Assembly: GCA_963931865.1 (NCBI GenBank)
Contig: OZ007509.1
Location: forward strand, 11,717,625 to 11,781,624
Length of the DNA stretch: 64,000 bases
Source: Axinella damicornis
Lineage: Eukaryota; Porifera; Demospongiae; Axinellida; Axinellidae
Direction: 5' to 3'
The notes under the pieces are model-generated. The model was not told where the DNA came from and did no database searches. It saw only the letters and a program-made list of their open reading frames with translations. The position numbers were made by a program, and so were the translations under genes. Positions within the stretch are counted from its first letter, which is position 1, and the number at the start of each line of letters is the position of its first letter. Below are positions 12,392-25,109 of this stretch, piece after piece.

Positions 12392-12880
12392 TCCCAAACA
12401 GTGTTCTTGCTAGGCCTCTACCGAAGGGCACTGTTCCCGTCTGGTCTAGAAGCACAATGTGCCCTTTGCATGTTGATTATTTTAGCAACCACTTGAAGTA
12501 CATGGCTTCACATGGCTACTGACCTGTATGAATCTCATTATGTGCCCCTCACAACTGGTGACTGGGAGAGCAATGCATCTCAAGCCACAGCCGGTTTATG
12601 CAGGTCCCCTGGGACTGGCGGCTTAATGTCCCCTCCGAAGAACACGGTATATGTTCAATGGCTCGTTGGCTCGTGTCCAAGGTTCTGTGTTGAGGGCATA
12701 GTAATAGATTATCAACATCTACTTGTTTCCTTCCTGCAAGTTTCCATATCAGTATACTACCCAGGATATTAGCCAAACCATTTGCCATAGCTAGAGCTAT
12801 AGCTAGTGGATAGGAGCATTTGCCAAGCCTGGAGGTAGGCCCAGCACTCAAGCCGAGGCAGGCACTGGGATATGGTAGGC

Positions 12881-13507
12881 GAGGTAGCCCCTCCAATTTC
12901 GACCCATCTGCCAAGATCAGTAGGCCTGAGGCTGCTGTCTGGATGTATTCGTTGACCTCGCAATTGCCCTGGAAAAAGATCCAAGTACTATCTCTGTCCC
13001 ATGAATGGCTAGGCGTATTGTCTCTGTTATTTATGGCCCAGCGATTGCCATCACATCCCAGCCAGCTCCGGTCTCAGCTCGAGTGCTTGTCTATCTCCAT
13101 ACCCAGCAAACGTTAATCATGGCTGTAGCTGCGGCAGATGGCTATAGGATTATGTCCCAAGTTGAAATGCAAGAACAGATATGGAAAGCACTTCATAACA
13201 TGCATGAAAATTGCAGAAAACCATGAAACAGGGTGTTTCTCCTCCAAGGATCAGTACACAAGGCACACTGGCTGCACTAACAATGGCATTGCAACTTGAA
13301 TACACAGGAGTTTATAGTTTGCAATCTGTTCCCACCCACACACACACAGTTTGTGGTCTACAGTGGCTACTACTACATCCTTACTCTGATATTCATTGGA
13401 GCTGGGGTGTTCAAAATCACTAGCACAGGATGACTACCGAGTTTCCACAAGTTCTGTTATGAGTCCATTCCACACTCCCAAGCTGAATTCACAGAAGAGC
13501 AAGCTCT
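12881..13507. repeat. Local duplication, copy 1 (empty hAT site)
   Basis: The run from gaggtagcccctccaatttc to gagcaagctct is nearly identical to 14000-15179. It contains the intact, uninserted target actacatc at 13372-13379. Open frames of 60-75 codons inside are shared by both copies but match no family I know. The function is unknown. Confidence 0.9.
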
Positions 13508-13548
13508 GTGGAGTTATAGGCGCATGCGCCTAATAACACGCGACTACG

Positions 13549-14000
13549 GTAGGTGGACGTAATATGGACGTATGGGGGAGTGGCACATTCCCAAGTAAGT
13601 CCAGGCAACTTGTACATATCGTACTACAGCTATGTGTAGAGTGTTCGCTGTACGCTTCGACCACCGACATTGGACTAAACGATCTTCAGCGACTGAGCGG
13701 TCGACATCGGGCGATCTTGGCGACAATTATCGGCTTCAGAAAGCTGCCCCACAGCCGTGCAAGAGTCCGAAGCCAGGAAATACAGCCACATTTTGGAGTT
13801 CAAACAGCCAACTGTTGGCTACCCGCAGTGACGAAATGTGCTTGAAAATTTCTACACAACTGTAAGTCTGGGCTGTAAAAACAGCAGCTAGACTACAATG
13901 CTTGTATACTGTGCTACCAAAGCATAAAGACAGCCTTGCGGTTTACTCGGGAATGTGCCACTCCTCCATACGTCCATATTACATCTACCTACATCACTTG
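13549..14000. mobile_element. Incomplete TAGCCTCG-family interior at the junction of two duplicated copies
   Basis: The subterminal arms (gtaggtggacgtaatatgg; ggaatgtgccactcctcc) and the interior match 43500-44040, but both outer 100-bp ends with the TAGCCTCG termini are missing. The segment lies exactly between the two copies of the local duplication. A role in creating that duplication is plausible but unproven. Confidence 0.7.
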
Positions 14001-15179
14001 AGGTAGCCCCTCCAATTTCGACCCATCTGCCATGATCAGTAGGCCTGAGGCTGCTGTCTGGATGTATTCGTTGACCTCGCAATTGCCCTGGAAAAAGATC
14101 CAAGTACTATCTCTGTCCCATGAATGGCTAGGCGTATTGTCTCTGTTATTTATGGCCCAGCGATTGCTATCACATCCCAGCCAGCTCCGGTCTCAGCTCG
14201 AGTGCTTGTCTATCTCCATACCCAGCAAACGTTAATCATGGCTGTAGCTGCGGCAGATGGCTGTAGGATTATGTCCCAAGTTGAAATGCAAGAACAGATA
14301 TGGAAAGCACTTCATAACATGCATGAAAATTGCAGAAAACCATGAAACAGGGTGTTTCTCCTCCAAGGATCAGTACACAAGGCACACTGGCTGCACTAAC
14401 AATGGCATTGCAACTTGAATACACAGGAGTTTATAGTTTGCAATCTGTTCCCACCCACACACACACAGTTTGTGGTCTACAGTGGCTACTACTACATCTA
14501 GAGATGCGTCTAATATGCCGGCATAATTTCCGGAATAATCGGTCCGTAAAAGCCTAAAGCATAATTCGAGAATAATCGGATAATAGAATGCCGCTGAACA
14601 GGGGAGGTGGGCGCTAGATGCGTACTCAGACTACTTATGTATCCGCCCACCCCATTCAGCACTGTATAAACAACAAGTGCTGCGGTAAGCTGTGAATATC
14701 AATGACAGGCTATGAATATATAAGTCCATTTCACGCATAGAAATCGATCGCGCGTCTTTAAAGCACGCCGTAGTTCATACTTCACGGCCTTTTTGAATGC
14801 ACAACCTCGCCCAGAGGTTAAGAAATGCTGCTCAAAACTTATAAACAGATAATTCACTGAAGGACTATATTGAGACGACAAGAAGATTTAATGTGCACGC
14901 ATGTACTATGTGTTTGTAAACTGTGGAAAGAGAGATTTTATTCAGAGCATAATCGGCACTTTCTTCAGCATAATAGGTACAATTCTTGAGAATTGCTTGA
15001 AAGCATAACTGGAGAAAAAAAAAGAATAATAGACTCATCCCTAACTACATCCTTACTCTGATATTCATTGGAGCTGGGGTGTTCAAAATCACTAGCACAG
15101 GATGACTACCGAGTTTCCACAAGTTCTGTTATGAGTCCATTCCACACTCCCAAGCTGAATTCACAGAAGAGCAAGCTCT
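14000..15179. repeat. Local duplication, copy 2 (carries hAT MITE)
   Basis: This is the second copy of 12881-13507, interrupted at 14499 by a 545-bp element. Outside the element it is almost base-for-base identical to copy 1, so the duplication is recent. Confidence 0.9.
14499..15043. mobile_element. Non-autonomous hAT-type element, 545 bp
   Basis: The termini TAGAGATG and CATCCCTA form a short imperfect inverted repeat of the hAT type. An exact 8-bp target duplication actacatc flanks it (14491-14498, 15044-15051). The sister duplication holds the empty site with one actacatc. Subterminal regions carry repeated gcataat/aataatcgg motifs, as expected for transposase-binding sites. The interior has no transposase-sized open frame, so it must have been moved in trans. 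An 8-bp target is diagnostic of hAT and related elements. Confidence 0.93.
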
Positions 15180-15180
15180 A

Positions 15181-16020
15181 ATCCAGAACACAGACAGTAT
15201 GGACTCCGAAGTAGGCTCCGATGGTTGTTTATTCTGTTAACAACTTGTTATTGTTACCATGTTTTCCAAACTCAACATAATTATGTAATCATGACTGTAG
15301 TGCCAATAAACTTATGCACTCTGCATGTCACTGAGAATGCTTTTCAGCTGTATTCCTACATTCGCTCTAAAAGTAGGTATGAGGAAATGGGAAATGAGAT
15401 AAAAGTGGGGAATGAGGAAATTAGGAAATGGAGAAAAGCTATGTAGGGGAAGCGCTCAAGTACCTGGCAACGCAATGGGCATGATGCTGCAATGATGACT
15501 ATGTACGGAAACCTGCCTATAAACGTAATACATGCGGTGTAGAGAAAACAGTCAAACATGGTGGATTGCACAGTGGATGATACATAGCCTAACTCATTCC
15601 CAGCATTACGTCATGCAAAATGACAGTGCACATATGATCTTGTCCCACCCCCGGCCCTACATGCCCCTGCACCGCATATACATAGCCGTACCAGCTCCCA
15701 CAGTGTGCGTATCCACATGCAGGGATCAGTTACATAACAGTTAGCTACTCACACCATTTATACAGTACGTTACTCAGACCACTACAGTTACTCACACCAC
15801 CGTATATTCACTCACAACACTATAGTTAATGACATCATTACAGTTACTGGACACCAAGTATTAGAGGTTTACACAATCATGCATGTGAATAGAGATGAAG
15901 TGGTTGAAGAAATAATCAAGTGAAAAGGGTTGCTGGAGGCCTCATCCCTCCACATGATGAAATGTTTAGCATGCCCTACATGTACCCCTTACTCTTGGGT
16001 GCCCTTGACCTTTAGGCAGT
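15181..16020. other. No gene seen; degenerate inverted counterpart of the 20-bp minisatellite
   Basis: The region is AT-rich with no supported exon. At about 15744-15860, spaced cagttactcacaccac motifs are the reverse complement of the ggtgtgagtaactg unit of the array at 16021. The two therefore form a loose inverted pair. Confidence 0.5.
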
Positions 16021-16200
16021 AGTGGTGTGAGTAATTATAGCGGTGTGATTAACTGTATAGTGGTGTGAGTAACTGTATAGCGGTGTGATTAACTGTATAG
16101 TGGTGTGAGTAACTGTATAGCGGTGTGATTAACTGTATAGTGGTGTGAGTAACTGTATAGCAGTGTGAGTAACTGTAGTGCTATGAGTAACTGTATATGA
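16021..16200. repeat. 20/40-bp minisatellite
   Basis: Alternating 20-bp subunits (agtggtgtgagtaactgtat and agcggtgtgattaactgtat) form a 40-bp period repeated about four times before decaying. From 16201 to about 16770 the DNA is AT-rich with many tgcatgcat runs and no supported gene. Confidence 0.9.
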
Positions 16201-16769
16201 GTAACCGCACGTGGTCGTGTGAGTAACCGCAGTGGTGCAAGTATCACTAGTTGTACAATGTCTTCCTTCACGGCATACCATGCACAGTCTCTTGTGCAGT
16301 GTTATAATATTTGAGATGCTGGTATAAGCAGCAAAGATCAAGCTATACTTTTCCTGTTATGCACACATGCAGCCTGCATGCATAATTATGTTGCTATAGG
16401 CTGATGATGTATTGGATGGCTGGAATCATGCATGCATAATTATAATTTTATGCAGATGTGCAGGCTATATTATATTCCATGTCGCATAATTAAATATATA
16501 ATTATATATACTGCATGCATTTTATGATGCAAATATTAATGTACCACTATAGTCACGGTATTGGTATACGCATGCACAATATAACTATATATGCCGACAT
16601 CACATAGTCGCAATTGATATCATGACTGCCATGTACTGCAGGATGCAAATCTTTTGTTGTGGTGTGACATAAAACACAATGTATAACAAACATCCTTGAT
16701 AATGCACAAAAGAACAATTAAATTATACTGCTCACACAGATGAAAGTAAAATGTGTACTACTCGTGGGT

Positions 16770-18110
16770 CTCTCAAAGCTTCCACCAGTCTCCTCCACAT
16801 TGGGACTCCAGCCTTTTGCACCTGATCCACTCTCTGTAGATCCACCCAGCCAGCATCTCAGTAAGGAAGTCCAGAGAGTCTATCAAGGGCCTGAGTCGGT
16901 GGTAGTCAAGGCCCAGGACTAGGTTGATCACTAGGTTGATCACTGCTGTTCTATCCAGTGGGTGGAGGTAGACGGTGATGTCAGCAAGGTCCTCTATATC
17001 TGCTTGTAAACATACATAACCAATAATGGCGTAAGCCAATATCTGGTAGGCTGGCATACAATTCCTGAAGGAAAAGCCCACAAGGAATCACTGAAACAGC
17101 TTCATTACCAAGTGCATTGGCTCCTTTCTGAATTGGCAGTTAATATTGATGACGGTCCAGATGGAGTAGTACCTGATAAAATACAGAGATCGATGCGATG
17201 AGAACAGTGTTGCAGTACATACATCAGCAAATAAAGACTTGAGTCATTGGTATAATGAACACATACTCTGAGTTGGAGGTTGTGGCAGTGAAGGAGGTCG
17301 AATCAAGAAAAAGTTGAAGGGTTCTTTTGCTCCTAACAGCTCCACTCTGTGTACCAGCTCCACAGGCTGCCTGTCCAGTCAACTTTGCATACAACTGACA
17401 GGAGGGCACCAGGCGACCAGGAACAAAAGGTCTACCTGACACTTTGTGATCTGAATATAAAAAACTCATTAACCTTGTTACAGCATCTGTTATCAAAGAA
17501 GATTGAATAATATACGTCTCACCACCAGTAAAACCCAGCCTGAGTGGAAAGATTAACAGACTCACTCCAGGGTATGTATCTGGAGTGATAGTCCAACCAT
17601 TCTCCACCACGACCCCTTCCTTTGAGTGGTTTTCTCCTCTTCAAACACCACCTCCTGGTTAGAACCCATTCGGGCATTAGCCTCTGCATACTTGGCATTA
17701 ACAGCCTGCAGTGAAGGTCATAACCTCAGTATGATGAAAGTAAACTCCATGATTGGTGGCAATGTCACAATAATTTAAGGGCACTAAGAAAACTTACAGC
17801 AATACATGTGTAACTTCAAGTTCCACATGATTGTAAGGTAGACCTCCCAGCTGAGGATGCCACTGCTACAGTAGTAAAGGCGGGCACAATAACTCTTGAT
17901 ATTTCAGAGTCACGTTGATAACGTCTGCGAACAAGCCTTTGCACCAGTGATGGGCGCCGTGGGGATCGAGAAGGTATCAATCCCAAGACCAGAGAAGTGC
18001 ATGGGTCATGTTTATGCTGCCATATGAACTGCTAGGAGCGGTACCCTAGGAGCAAACACTCCTCCATTGAGAATACTGAAACGACATCTCACCACTAAAT
18101 AATCAGAACA
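16770..18110 (-). pseudogene. Degenerate paralogue of the ZU5-UPA-death-domain gene
   Basis: Three segments align with exons of the intact gene at 20.1-25.1 kb: the C-terminal part of ZU5 (about 18110-17815), UPA part 1 (about 17708-17571) and UPA part 2 (about 17451-17265). A death-domain-like segment (about 17011-16780, LGLDYHRLRPL, LTEMLAGW, GDWWKL) follows. Relative to the intact gene, UPA part 1 has a net 10-base loss, UPA part 2 a net 5-base loss, and the ZU5 part has 4- and 12-base gains. All but the 12-base change shift the frame. The death-domain segment also has a tandem direct repeat (gatcaacctagt twice) and stops after GDWWKL. The NTPase part is absent. It lies downstream of the intact gene on the same strand, which suggests tandem duplication followed by decay. 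Splice signals are partly preserved. Confidence 0.8.
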
Positions 18111-20092
18111 TGTTGCACATACTCAATAGGAGATCCACTTCAGTCTCTGTGGTGACAGAGGCTATTCACTCAGTCACTAACATGTCCACCAAAGACCTGT
18201 CAACTAAGCAACGGCAAATTAAAAGTATAAAATGTGCCCTAACGATAACAAGGTCATCAGATGGTGGTTTTTATTGAGGGCTGAAGATACCACTCTGCAG
18301 AAATTGAAAGAAGTCTGGCAACAAATAGCGATACAGATTGAGTGGAAACTGGAGCCAACGAATACTTGGATTCTGTGATGATGCTGTGGATATATCGACA
18401 CTCTAAGCCTCCAAGATTCCACTGCCACAATTACCCCTGATCAAGTACTGGCAATTATTCTTGAGGACAGTGGCAACCACTGCCAACCAGTCACATTCCG
18501 TGGAGGATGTAAGCTAGCTCTGATGGCAAATTATCTGGTAACAATCCTTGTAAGTTGAATTTAATTGCACAGATGCTAAAAGTAACCTACATTAATTGTT
18601 TCACAAATCAGAAGCCCAGCTGCGAACATTACAGTCATACTACAATGCTAGGAGCATGTTACACAAGCATGACGAAAGTATGAATTTTTTATGAAGACCA
18701 AGGCTTCTGCGCAAAGTCGCCAGACCCTCTTTCCCGCGAGGAGTGGGGTCTGGGCACGAGACTACAGTTAACCCAGACGTGATATATATTGTCGAATCAT
18801 GGCTGAGCAGCTAGAGACATACTTGATAATGAGGTTGCCATTCATGGGTCATATTATACAGACTTGATAGAGACAGACACGGGAGTGGAGTCATTGATTA
18901 CGTATATGCTCATGTTTTTCCACTACCTTGATCCATCATGGTTTATATAGAGCTCATTTCACTAACTGTTAGTAGCAAATGGTGTGAACAGGGTGCTGTT
19001 CTAGGCCACTTCTTTTTCTCATAATATTTTACATGACAAAGTTACCTACTTCACACGGCATCAACAGGGTGAGTGTACACACGTGAGTGTACATGTACCT
19101 TCCGGCATTCAGACTGCTTTCAGCTCTTTCGCCTCACCTAAAATCTGAATTTTCTAGCTACTGCATTTTTAGCTTTCAGGTTATATGGGGTGGGCTCTTG
19201 CAATCATCATGATAGGCCAGGTGTGAGATATGACCATACAGGAATACACACCATGCATGACAGATTGAGTAATGGTAATTGGAATAGCACTAATTATTCT
19301 GGATTCTGGGATACAAAGGATGCGAAAGAGCTGAAAGCTGAATTCTGGCCAAACAAATCAGTTTTCAGGTTATAAGAACAGAATGGACTTGCAAATGTGC
19401 ATAAGAGATGTTTCAGTCCACGTATATATACTTCTTAGTTGGTGCCATGGCAGCTCAGCTGTGTAATTAGTCTTATCAGAAACCCTGAACATCAAACATG
19501 AAAAATGTGGAGTAAACATCAAACATGAATGAAGCCTGTGGAGTAAACATGAGAAGCAAGTTAAACATCAAACAAGAGTACAAATATTTACAAGCACTCT
19601 ATTTACAAATGCGTCAAAGGAGTATCACATCATGAACGTCAGCACTGACTGGGAATCTTGAAGTCACTATCATCATGTCCAACTTCAGAGGAAGCTGCTT
19701 CGATGAGAGCTTTTGCGAGGGATCGAGTTAACAAAACCATAGTTACTAACAGTGGTATCCAAGGAAACACTAGAATACAGCAACATGCAGTTACTGGTGA
19801 CAGTCATTTATAAACATCTGAGACCCACACTAGCTCCCTTCAGAGTTGATGTCATGCATTTGGAATTTTGAAGTTGGAAAATGGAATCAGAAAGCAGAAA
19901 ATTCATCTGTGTGAGACTGGATTGTATAGGCTAAACATTATTTGTGATCAGGGAGATAAAATTTATGTAGACGCTATCAAACTCTACAAACAGTTACAAC
20001 AAAATATTGTATGGATGCTTACAATGAGGTATAAACAATGCAACCATAGATGTGTGTGTGTGGAGTAACGAATGGTCAGAGAATTGTCTGGG
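18111..20092. other. No supported gene
   Basis: I see only a small element end at about 18720-18775 (ccagaccctc / ggggtctgggcacgagacta) and an inverted pair gctttcagctctttcgc (about 19113) and gcgaaagagctgaaagc (about 19322) bounding some 230 bp. Open frames here are short and lack splice or start support. Confidence 0.5.
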
Positions 20093-23000
20093 TTAAAGAA
20101 TGTACTTGTCGATCAGTTCTCTCCCAAGCTGCTCCTCACCCAGAAATTCCACAGCCTCAATGACGGCGGCCCAGGAGGAAGGAGGGTGGATGCGCTTCGT
20201 CCAGGTCTCCAACATCTCTATAAGGCATCTGTGGGGATCGTCTCTACATTTCTCGGCAATGCCTGTTAGCACTTCACTCGGGATCTCTAGGTAGACTCCA
20301 ATTGTCTTCCATTTGCCTGCAACCTTGTGATAAAGAGCATTCATCAGATCCTTTAACAGCGGCTTGGTGGGAGCACTCTCAGTCTCTCCTGTCGACCATG
20401 TAAAAAAGCACACATAATAATGTATTGACTGTAGGTAACTTAAATCTGGACTACAGGGTCACTACCATCCATTACCCTCAATTCCAAGCTATTCCTGAGT
20501 CTCCAATTCATTCTAGTAATGTACCAGTCCATAGCAGAATGTCAATAGCATTGCAGCATTATAATGCTCAGCAAGCCCTATACGTACAAAGATGAGTGCA
20601 AACTATACTGACGTGTATGAACACACACTTTGTGGTGGTAGTGGTGGTGGCACGGAAGGAGGTCGGATCAAGAAGAAATTGAACGGTTCTTTTGCTCCCA
20701 GCAAGTCCACTCTGTGCACCAGCTCTACAGGCTGCTTCTGCTGTCCAGTCCACTTCACATACAACTGGCAGGAGGGCACTCGACGACCAGGAACATACCG
20801 GTCTACCTGGTGTTTTGCGATCTGTTAAAACAATAATTAACACTACTTCAGTTAGTCCTCCAACCTTCCATATCAGAGTAAGTAACAATGGGCAGCCTAG
20901 TGGATGCATACTCTTAGTCTGTACTATATAATGTCAAACAGATCGACTCACTCCAGGATATGTATGCGGAGTGATACTCCACCCACTCTCCAGCACAACC
21001 CCTTCCTTCGGGATATCCAGAGTGATCTTGTCTCCTTCAAACACCACCTCTTGGTCAGGACCCACTCTGGCGTTAGTCTCAGCGTACCTGGCATCCACAG
21101 CCTGCAACAATGGTGCACTATGAAATGAATTCTACTTTTAGTGACAATTAATGTTAAAGTGAATGTTATACAATTTGAACAGTAAGGATACTTACATCTA
21201 TGTGCAATTCCGAGTCCCACATGATAGTAAAATAGACCTCCCAACTGTGGATACCACTGCTACTGTAGTAGAGTCGGGCACAATAGCTCCTCACATTAGA
21301 TAATCGCCTGTGAGGAACCTTCTGTACCCGTGATGGGTGCCGTGGGGATCGGGAAACTATCCCAACACCAGAGAAGTGGGTCAAGCTTATGCTGCCATAT
21401 CGACTGCTAGTAGCAAACACCCCTCCATTGAGAACACTGAAGCGGTAGGGAAGATCTTCCTGAGTACATTTCGCAACAATGTACGTGAGGCTGGATGGAT
21501 GCTCTGTCCTTGAGGAACAGTGTTCGATTTCAACAGTGACTGGCTCAGCAAATTTGTGAGGGGTGGCAATCCAGTAGATACCACTGATGAGCTCTGTATC
21601 CTCTGGGAACTGGAACTGACCAGAGAGGGAGGCTGTGACATGGACTCGACACTCATCCACGTCGGGAGGAAGGGCATCTTCTGGAAGATGCAACTTGAAC
21701 CCACGATTCACCCACTCAAAGCTACGGGCTCGGCCAGTGTAGGTAAAGGAGGTATGATCAATGACTTCAACACCACGCAGGTAGCCTACAACAGATGAAA
21801 AGAAATCAATATAATCACTGCAGAACATAGCAACACATAGACAGAAAATGGTAACAGCCTGATCTGAAAAACTCAAAGCAACATGTATATACGCCAGCAG
21901 ATGTTAGTGTTGTCATAACTACAACTATAAATACCTTTTCAAATGGCACTATAGTTAATCAAACCGCAATCACTAGAAAATTGGAAACTGAAAGTGAAAC
22001 TTGACTATAAAAATCCAGGCATACATAACTTGGAGTGTTTATACACCCCATTAGCTATAGGTAGCTAGACTAGGACAAAAATGTCACCAGATTGTTGCAT
22101 GGCAGCTATCAACATTAGATGATAACCAATATTGCAATCCACCCAGAAACATCCCACTTTAGTGGACATACACAGTACACACCTTGCTGCTTTGTCGTGC
22201 TCCCTACTTGCACATTCTTGTGCTCTGTCTGAATGATCTCTGTCTGCATCTGCTGGTCCTTCACTTCCACCCTATCCGAGCCAGCTACAGTGAAACAAAC
22301 AGTACAGGAATCAGTGCTGTGATCGTTGTCACATTGTATGATAACAAGCATGACCACTAGACAGTACTCACAAAACCAGTTAATATTAACAGTATGGACG
22401 ATCACCAATAACCATAGGCAACACTACAAGATATAATGACTAACAGTGGAACTACTCATTTTAAACAAGGCGGAGTTGAACTCATTGAATGTGATATATT
22501 CTGTCGGCATTTTACTTCGGTTACAGGGTACTCGTGCACACAGCCACTTGGAAGCATATAATTTTTGTAACCAAAATTAAAATCACGAGACTGGAATTCA
22601 ATTGGAACAGGTAAACGGTGTTAAAATCAAGGGCGAATTAATGATAATTATATGGAATTTTTGCTAGCATTGTCCAGCTAATGCCACTTTTCTGCGAACT
22701 GAATTGCTCGTTTTGGGACGGCAATTCAGCGTATTCATAAACTCTTTCGTCAGGCCCTGAAGCTTGTGACATGCACCTCCAGCGCCAGAATCAAGCTGCT
22801 GACGCTCTTTGTACTTGAGATTTTTGGGTTAGCTAATTGTCAGTTAGGACAATAACCAGTTCACTGCAGTTCCAGTTTGAGGTACACTGTCAAGTCTGAG
22901 ACACATAACACATGCCTTGTTGAGTTATTATCCCATGAGCGTAAAAGCATTTTTGCTAAAGAATGCTGATATGTCGAGAACAAGCAACTAACATGTCACT

Positions 23001-25109
23001 CACCATAGTCTTGCAGCAGCACCCATGGTTTCTGCTTTGCTGACAGGGACTCTACTTTACCATCCATGGTGCATTGGACAGCGGATTTCTCTATGTAGAT
23101 CAGTGCGGCATGAGAAGGAAGCGCACAGGAGCACGTGAATGCGAATTGATGGCAAAGTTTGTAGGAATATTTTGAACATGCTTCTTTCAGACTTCGGTCG
23201 ATGGCCTGCCAGATGAGAGGGAGGAAGTTGGTCGGGAATGTGGAACTGGGATGCACTTCAAACTGCTTCATGGTATTGACCAATGTGATCGAACCCGCGA
23301 TGAAACCAATGGACATCTGCAAAGAGTTCTTGTACATTTTGCCAGACACAAACTCGGTAATCTTCCATGGAAACTGTGATTTGCTTGACAGCAGCGATAC
23401 AGTCACGGCACAGAAGAGGCCAATGGGAGCCCATCCCTCTGGGAAGGTAACCAGGAGAGGACTAGCCGAGGTTTCCTTTGGTCGAACAATCTCTCCTTCC
23501 TCAAGTGCTGGTAGGAGACTTGGCATCATGTAAGATGTCTCACCATTGATGAGAAACGGCATCTCAGCAACTACCAACCTGTGCTGTAGTAGCTTCACAA
23601 GGTCATCATCGGGAAATGCTGCCTTGCTGTAGTCGGTATCAAGCGAATGGAGAGTATCAGCAGTGAAGAGCGCTTGATCACGATATCGCAGGTCATCTTC
23701 CATTACAATCTCAGCCTCTGGGGCCTCCTCCAGCTTGACATGACGCCGGTACAGCTGGGTGATGTTGCTGATCACAGCCTGGGAGCCAACAAAGATGGTG
23801 TTGCTTAGAATGTCTGGGTAGTAGAGGAAGAGGTTGGCCTCATGGAGGTAATGAAGGGCTGCCTCCAGAGCCTCTTTCGAATCGATTCCAAGTTGCTTGG
23901 CGATCTCCCAGCATTCAGACTTGGTGACAATTTTCAGGCCAAGTCTTCTCAACTCCATTTCCAGGAAGTACCAATGTAGTGGGAATCGCATCCTCAATCG
24001 GGGTGCAAACTTCTGGATGGCACTTCGCAGCTCAGAAGCAACAGGGTCTTCATCATCACCTTGACCAGCTGACTTTGCATTGACAGGAAAGATGATCTCG
24101 GATTCTGATCGGGGGATAAGCTGCTTTTCGAACGGTTCGAGAATCTGCTTCAATCGGCTATTTTTCTTACCTCTGCTTTCCTTGCACTTGTTCTCCTGAT
24201 CTTTGAAGGTGCCTACGACGACCGTTTTTGGCTGTGGTAGCTCTGTCTCCACATGTGGGAGTGATATTTGGGAGTGATGGAACAGGGACAACTGAGCCGC
24301 CTGAACTATCAGTTGCTCGTTGGAAAGTGGGAAGACACCAAGTTCGTGGAACTTGCCATCGGGACTGAAGTACTCCACACTGGGTGCAGCAGAGAGCTCC
24401 TCGGAGAGCTTGATGAGAAGTATTAGCAGGGATATGTTGCGAACGAAGGCAGCCAGTACCTCCAAGAATTGAGGTTGCCCACCTGAGTCGATGTAATGCA
24501 TCCAGTGGGCTCGTAGTGGTTGTTTAGATGCAGCCAGGGTTTTCATCAATTCCAGAACGTCTGCTGTTTCTGGCAGTTTGAAGGCTTCCATGTGAGTTGG
24601 TTCCCTCTTCTGTGTGACAATTGCAGCATCAGGTCGAGCTGTGACTGTGTCTGTAGTAGTTTCTGGCTGAGGCTTTTGTGGCACTGATTCTACTGTGAGG
24701 TCACCTGTGTCCGTGACATGGCTGGGAGTGATGTCTTTGACTTTGGTGCCATCAGGAGAGTGTTGTAATGGGATACGTTCAGAAGGTTGTGGTACGCCAG
24801 GTGGGAGTTGATCTTCGGTCCCTTCCACACCTGCAGAGACTCCTTCTGCCACTATTTCCTTGAGCTCGCTGCTGTGGACCGGCTTCCACTCGCTCTCTTC
24901 ATGGTCCTCAGAATCGATGCTGCTGACGATCGCTCTCTGTGCTTCCTCAATGCATTCGGTGCTTATTCGTATCTCTGGTGGTATTTGTCTATACAGCAAG
25001 TACCGGAGATGTGTTTTCCCGGAACCCGGGGCTCCTGATGCTAGGCAAGTAGTGAGATCGGTCAAGATGTAGCCTTTCTTCAGGGCCTTCTCCACCTGCA
25101 CCTCTAAGG
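20093..25109 (-). CDS. Roco-type GTPase fused to ZU5-UPA-death domain (5' exon not found)
   Basis: Six exons join in phase: 25109-23004, 22284-22183, 21785-21196, 21101-20952, 20821-20629, 20388-20093 (stop TAA). They give 1,144 residues. Exon 1 holds a GTPase with G1 GAPGSGKT (residues 25-32), G3 DSGGQPQF (about 207), G4 GTFKD and a G5-like NAKSA. A COR-like region follows (FPLHWYFLEMELRRLG, LHEANLFLYYPD, LSNTIFVG). About 170 S/T/P/E-rich residues separate G1 from G3. Exon 2 is a short linker, exon 3 a ZU5 domain, exons 4-5 a UPA domain, and exon 6 a death domain (WKTIGVYLEIP, LIEMLETW, SSWAAVIEAV). ZU5-UPA-DD is the supramodule of UNC5, ankyrin and PIDD, and Roco proteins act as nucleotide switches. 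A cytosolic signalling role in cell death or immunity is inferred. The start codon must lie in an exon before 25109. The exon 5 donor is a weak gtgtgt, but it aligns with a good gtatgt in the paralogue. Confidence 0.88.

Noticed and set aside
16022..16341. Minus-strand Thr/Val-rich frames
   Set aside because: They are translations of the 20/40-bp minisatellite.
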